Of a stretch of DNA of 6,006 nt, positions 1 to 6,006 are shown piece after piece. The number at the start of each line of letters is the position of its first letter. The first letter of the stretch is position 1. Location of the stretch: the NCBI GenBank assembly GCA_022615275.1, contig JAKEHA010000282.1, forward strand, positions 1 through 6,006, in the 5' to 3' direction. Source of the stretch: Candidatus Latescibacterota bacterium. GTDB lineage: Bacteria; Krumholzibacteriota; Krumholzibacteriia; WVZY01; JAKEHA01. A program made the position numbers and the translations under genes. The notes below the pieces were generated by a model. That model did no database searches. It was not told the DNA's origin and saw nothing but the letters and a program-made list of their open reading frames with translations.

Positions 1-1765
1 CCCACGTCGCCGAAGCCTGTCGGCGGCTGGAACTACCCGGCTACGCCGCCTTCCACCGCTGGTCGGTCGACCACCGCGCCGAGTTCTGGCGCGACTTCAT
101 CGATACGCGCGGGATCGCGTTTCGCAGCCCGCCCGAGCGTGTCGTGGACCTCGCGCGCGGCCCCGAGCATCCCCGCTGGCTCCCCGGCGCGCGCATGAAT
201 ATCGCCGATAGTTGCTTCCTCGCCGCGCGCGACGCCTCCGCGATCGTGTTTCAGAAAGACACCCGGGTCGCATCGGTGACGTATGCGGAACTCGACGCGC
301 TTTCGAACCGGTTCGCCAACGCGCTCGTCACCTTCGGCGCGAAGCGCGGCGACGCGGTCGCCATCGCGATGCCGATGACGGTCGAAGCGGTGGTCGCGTA
401 CCTGGGCCTCGTGAAGGCGGGCTGCGTGGTGGTCTCGATCGCCGAGAGCTTCGCGCCCGAGGAGATTCGCACGCGCATGGAGATCGCGCGCGCATCCCTC
501 GCCGTCACCCAGGACGTGATCGTGCGCGGCGACAAGACGCTGCCCATGTACGAGAAGCTCGTCGCCGCGGGCGTGCGCGCGTGCGTCGTGGTAGCGCGCG
601 ACAGCGCGCTCCATTTCACGCTTCGCGACACGGACCGTTTGTGGGATACGTTTCTCTCCACCAGCGATCGCTTCGACGCGGTCGCCGCGTCGCCCGATGA
701 CGCCACCAACATCCTCTTTTCCTCCGGCACCACCGGCGAGCCCAAAGCGATCCCGTGGTCGCACACCACGCCGCTCAAGTGCGCGATGGACGGCTACTAC
801 CACCACGACATCCGCGCCGGCGAGGTGGTGGCGTGGCCGACCAACCTGGGCTGGATGATGGGTCCGTGGCTGATCTACGCGAGCCTCGTCAACCGCGCCA
901 CCATTGCATTGTGTTACCATGCGCCCAACACGCGCGAGTTCTGCCGCTTCGTCGCCGACGCGCGCGTCGCGATGCTCGGCGCGGTGCCGAGCTTGGTCAA
1001 GGCGTGGCGCGCGCATGGAATGACCGACGGGGTCGATTGGACACGCCTCCGGGCGTTCAGCTCGACCGGAGAGGCGTCGAATGCCGACGACTATCTCTGG
1101 CTCATGGCACGCGCGGGCTACCGCCCCGTGATCGAGTATTGCGGCGGGACGGAAATAGGCGGCGGGTACATTACGCAATCGCTCACCCAGCCCGCCTCGC
1201 CGGCGTTGTTTTCGACGCCATCTCTGGGGCTCGACCTGGCGATCCTCGATGAAGAGGGCCGGCCCACGTCGCACGGCGAGTTGTTCGTGGTACCGCCCTC
1301 GATCGGGCTTTCGCTTTCGCTCCTGAATCGCGACCACCACGAGGTCTATTACGCGGGGACGCCGAAGGGACCGCGCGGTGAGCTCCTGCGCCGCCACGGC
1401 GATCAATTCGAGGCCTTGCCGGGCGGGTACTTCCGCGCCCAGGGCCGCGCGGACGACACCATGAATCTGGGAGGCATCAAGATCAGCTCGGCGGAGATCG
1501 AACGGGTGGTGCTGGCGGTGGAGGGCGTCGCGGATGCGGCGGCGATCGCGGTCGAACCCGCGGACGGGGGTCCGAGTCTGCTCGTTCTCCATATCGTCGC
1601 GCACCGCGGAGCCGCGACGAACGACTTTCGCGACGCCGCGCAGAAAGCGATCTCGTCGCGGCTCAATCCGCTCTTCCGCGTGCACGACGTGCGCGTGGTG
1701 GATTCGCTGCCGCGCACCGCGTCGAACAAAGTCATGCGCCGCGTGCTGCGCGACGAGTATCGACG

Positions 1766-1769
<4 letters not shown>
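1..1769 (+). CDS. AMP-dependent acyl-CoA synthetase (acyl-activating enzyme 17/18-like), 5' partial
   Basis: Adenylate-forming enzyme expected to activate a carboxylic acid with ATP to an acyl-AMP and transfer it to CoA in the cytoplasm. The reading frame is open from base 3 to the left edge, so the start is outside the window; 588 residues are visible. The GTG at 144 is internal, because codons before it encode a typical acetyl-CoA-synthetase N-terminal stretch (HRWSVDHRAEFW, from about base 54). Visible motifs are the phosphate loop SSGTTGEPK (720-746), YCGGTEIGGG (from 1137), the ribose-binding Asp in RRHGD (1401-1403), the hinge GRADDTMNLGG (from 1443) and the C-terminal catalytic Lys in PRTASNK (1728-1730). 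The GGTEIGGG, DDTMNLGGIK and RTASNK signatures match, from memory, the plant peroxisomal AAE17/AAE18 type better than canonical acetyl-CoA synthetase. The substrate is unknown; acetoacetyl-CoA synthetase or a propionyl/aryl-acid ligase are alternatives. It converges on lon and shares its stop-codon bases. Confidence 0.88.
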
Positions 1770-4201
<2,432 letters not shown>

Positions 4202-4204
4202 TGC

Positions 4205-4255
4205 GAACCCCTCCTGGGTTCAGCCTACGCGGAAACCATCGAAAATGAGAACCCA
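4205..4255 (-). promoter_or_regulatory. lon leader: ribosome-binding site in a hairpin loop, with a competing upstream arm
   Basis: Read on the lon strand, GAACCC (4221-4216), AGGAG (4215-4211) and GGGTTC (4210-4205) form a perfect 6-bp stem with a 5-nt loop. The lon Shine-Dalgarno AGGAGG occupies the loop plus the first stem base, 8 nt before the ATG. A second GGGTTC lies upstream at 4254-4249 and can pair with the same GAACCC. That alternative extends to 7 bp (4255-4249 with 4221-4215), encloses about 27 nt and leaves most of the Shine-Dalgarno free. The complementarity is seen directly. That it controls lon translation, for example by temperature, a small RNA or ribosome competition, is inference. 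The short hairpin could equally just present the site in an open loop. Confidence 0.45.
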
Positions 4256-4291
4256 AAAAACGGGCGGGCAAAAGGGCTGGCCGCGCACCCT

Positions 4292-4294
<3 letters not shown>
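4255..4294 (-). terminator. candidate intrinsic terminator or attenuator after clpX
   Basis: On the clpX strand, AAAGGG (4293-4288, starting inside the TAA stop) pairs perfectly with CCCTTT (4276-4271) across an 11-nt loop, and a T follows to give a four-base T run. About 10 nt further on, after a C-rich stretch, comes a six-T run at 4260-4255. An alternative stem pairs GGGTG (4290-4286) with CGCCC (4266-4262) directly before that run, with a single G between. Neither stem is strong and the shorter one has a limited T tract, so partial termination between clpX and lon is more plausible than full termination. No convincing sigma-70-type -35/-10 pair for lon was found in the gap. Confidence 0.35.
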
Positions 4295-5541
<1,247 letters not shown>

Positions 5542-5545
<4 letters not shown>

Positions 5546-6006
5546 GCGACGTTGGCCTCTCTGTGATCGTTGTGCGTCAAGGGCCGGTTGACGAAGATGT
5601 TGTCGATGATGCCGTATTCCTTCGCTTCCTCGGCCGACATGAAGTAGTCGCGGTCGGTGTCCTTGGCGATCTTCTTGACCTGCTGGCCGGTGTGGTCGGC
5701 GAGAATCGTGTTGAGCCGGTCGCGCCAGCGCAGGATTTCCTTGGTGTAGATCTCGATGGAGGCGGCCTGGCCTTCCGACCCGCCCGAGGGCTGGTGGATC
5801 ATCACGCGCGAGTTGGGCAGCCCCGAGCGCTTGCCCTTGGCCCCCGCCGCGAGCAGCACCGCGGCCATGCTGGCCGCCTGGCCCATGCAGATGGTCGCGA
5901 CGTCCGGGCGAATGTACGACATCGTGTCGTAGATCGCCATCCCGGCCGAGATGTGTCCGCCCGGGCTGTTGATGTAGAGATAGATGTCGCGCTCGGCATC
6001 CTCGGC
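5542..6006 (-). CDS. clpP: ATP-dependent Clp protease proteolytic subunit ClpP, 5' partial
   Basis: C-terminal 154 residues of ClpP, the serine peptidase that assembles into two stacked heptameric rings and degrades polypeptides supplied by ClpX. The frame is open to the right edge, so about 40-55 N-terminal residues, including any propeptide and the axial-loop residues, are outside the window; the ATG at 5938-5940 is internal. The visible part begins just before the oxyanion-strand motif YINSPGG. Counting from the first visible residue, the triad is Ser46 in MGQAASM (5869-5871), His71 in VMIHQP and Asp120 in DTDRDYF. The Ser-His and His-Asp spacings of 25 and 49 match E. coli ClpP (S97, H122, D171), so the enzyme should be active. 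The C-terminal handle ends in a short basic/acidic tail. Its TGA stop overlaps the clpX ATG, indicating co-transcription and probable translational coupling. A trigger-factor gene upstream is common in this arrangement but not visible here. Confidence 0.97.
5556..5562 (-). promoter_or_regulatory. clpX ribosome-binding site, inside clpP
   Basis: On the clpX strand AGAGAGG lies within the last codons of clpP, 10 nt before the clpX ATG. It is a partial Shine-Dalgarno match with slightly long spacing. Together with the ATGA overlap, this suggests clpX translation relies partly on ribosomes finishing clpP. Confidence 0.5.

Noticed and set aside
144..146. GTG as the start of the acyl-CoA synthetase
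   Set aside because: The frame stays open to the left edge and the upstream codons encode conserved synthetase N-terminal sequence, so this codon is internal.
4202..4260. Sigma-70 or heat-shock promoter for lon in the clpX-lon gap
   Set aside because: The best -35/-10 pairs I could place (for example TTGCCC, 17 nt, TCATTT on the - strand) match the consensus too poorly to call.
5938..5940. ATG as the start of clpP
   Set aside because: The conserved SPGG strand lies before it in the same open frame, so the true start is outside the window.

Overview
This is a 6 kb chromosomal window from a high-GC bacterium (about 60-65% GC by eye, with strong G/C bias at third codon positions). It holds four genes in two convergent blocks. 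The order clpP-clpX-lon is common in Gram-negative lineages. The three proteins look bacterial and complete in their motifs, but nothing here fixes a phylum. Deltaproteobacteria-like lineages, Gemmatimonadota or Eisenbacteria-like groups would all fit, and that is an inference only. No mobile element, CRISPR array, tRNA, rRNA or sign of recent transfer is visible.

Left block (1-1769, + strand): the 3' part of one gene for an adenylate-forming acyl-CoA synthetase. Its start lies off the left edge. It carries the adenylation motifs and resembles the acyl-activating enzyme 17/18 type described in plants. Its natural substrate cannot be read from this window.

Right block (6006-1766, - strand): the energy-dependent proteolysis cluster, transcribed right to left. 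It contains clpP (5' end off the right edge), clpX and lon. clpP and clpX overlap by 4 bp (ATGA). clpX and lon are separated by 90 nt, the only real intergenic region. ClpX unfolds substrates and feeds them to the ClpP peptidase barrel, while Lon is an independent one-chain ATPase/protease. Together they cover much of cytoplasmic protein quality control and regulated turnover.

The two blocks meet tail to tail and overlap by 4 bp. A single CTAG supplies both stop codons, so no intergenic terminator fits there. The most interesting non-coding signal is in the clpX-lon gap. The lon Shine-Dalgarno sequence sits in the loop of a perfect 6-bp hairpin, and a third copy of the same arm lies upstream, so two mutually exclusive RNA folds are possible. 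A candidate terminator or attenuator hairpin starts at the clpX stop codon. ClpX also has an unusual Arg-Lys-Ile in place of the usual Arg-Lys-His pore-entrance loop. I found no previously undescribed multi-gene system here; the window is mostly housekeeping.
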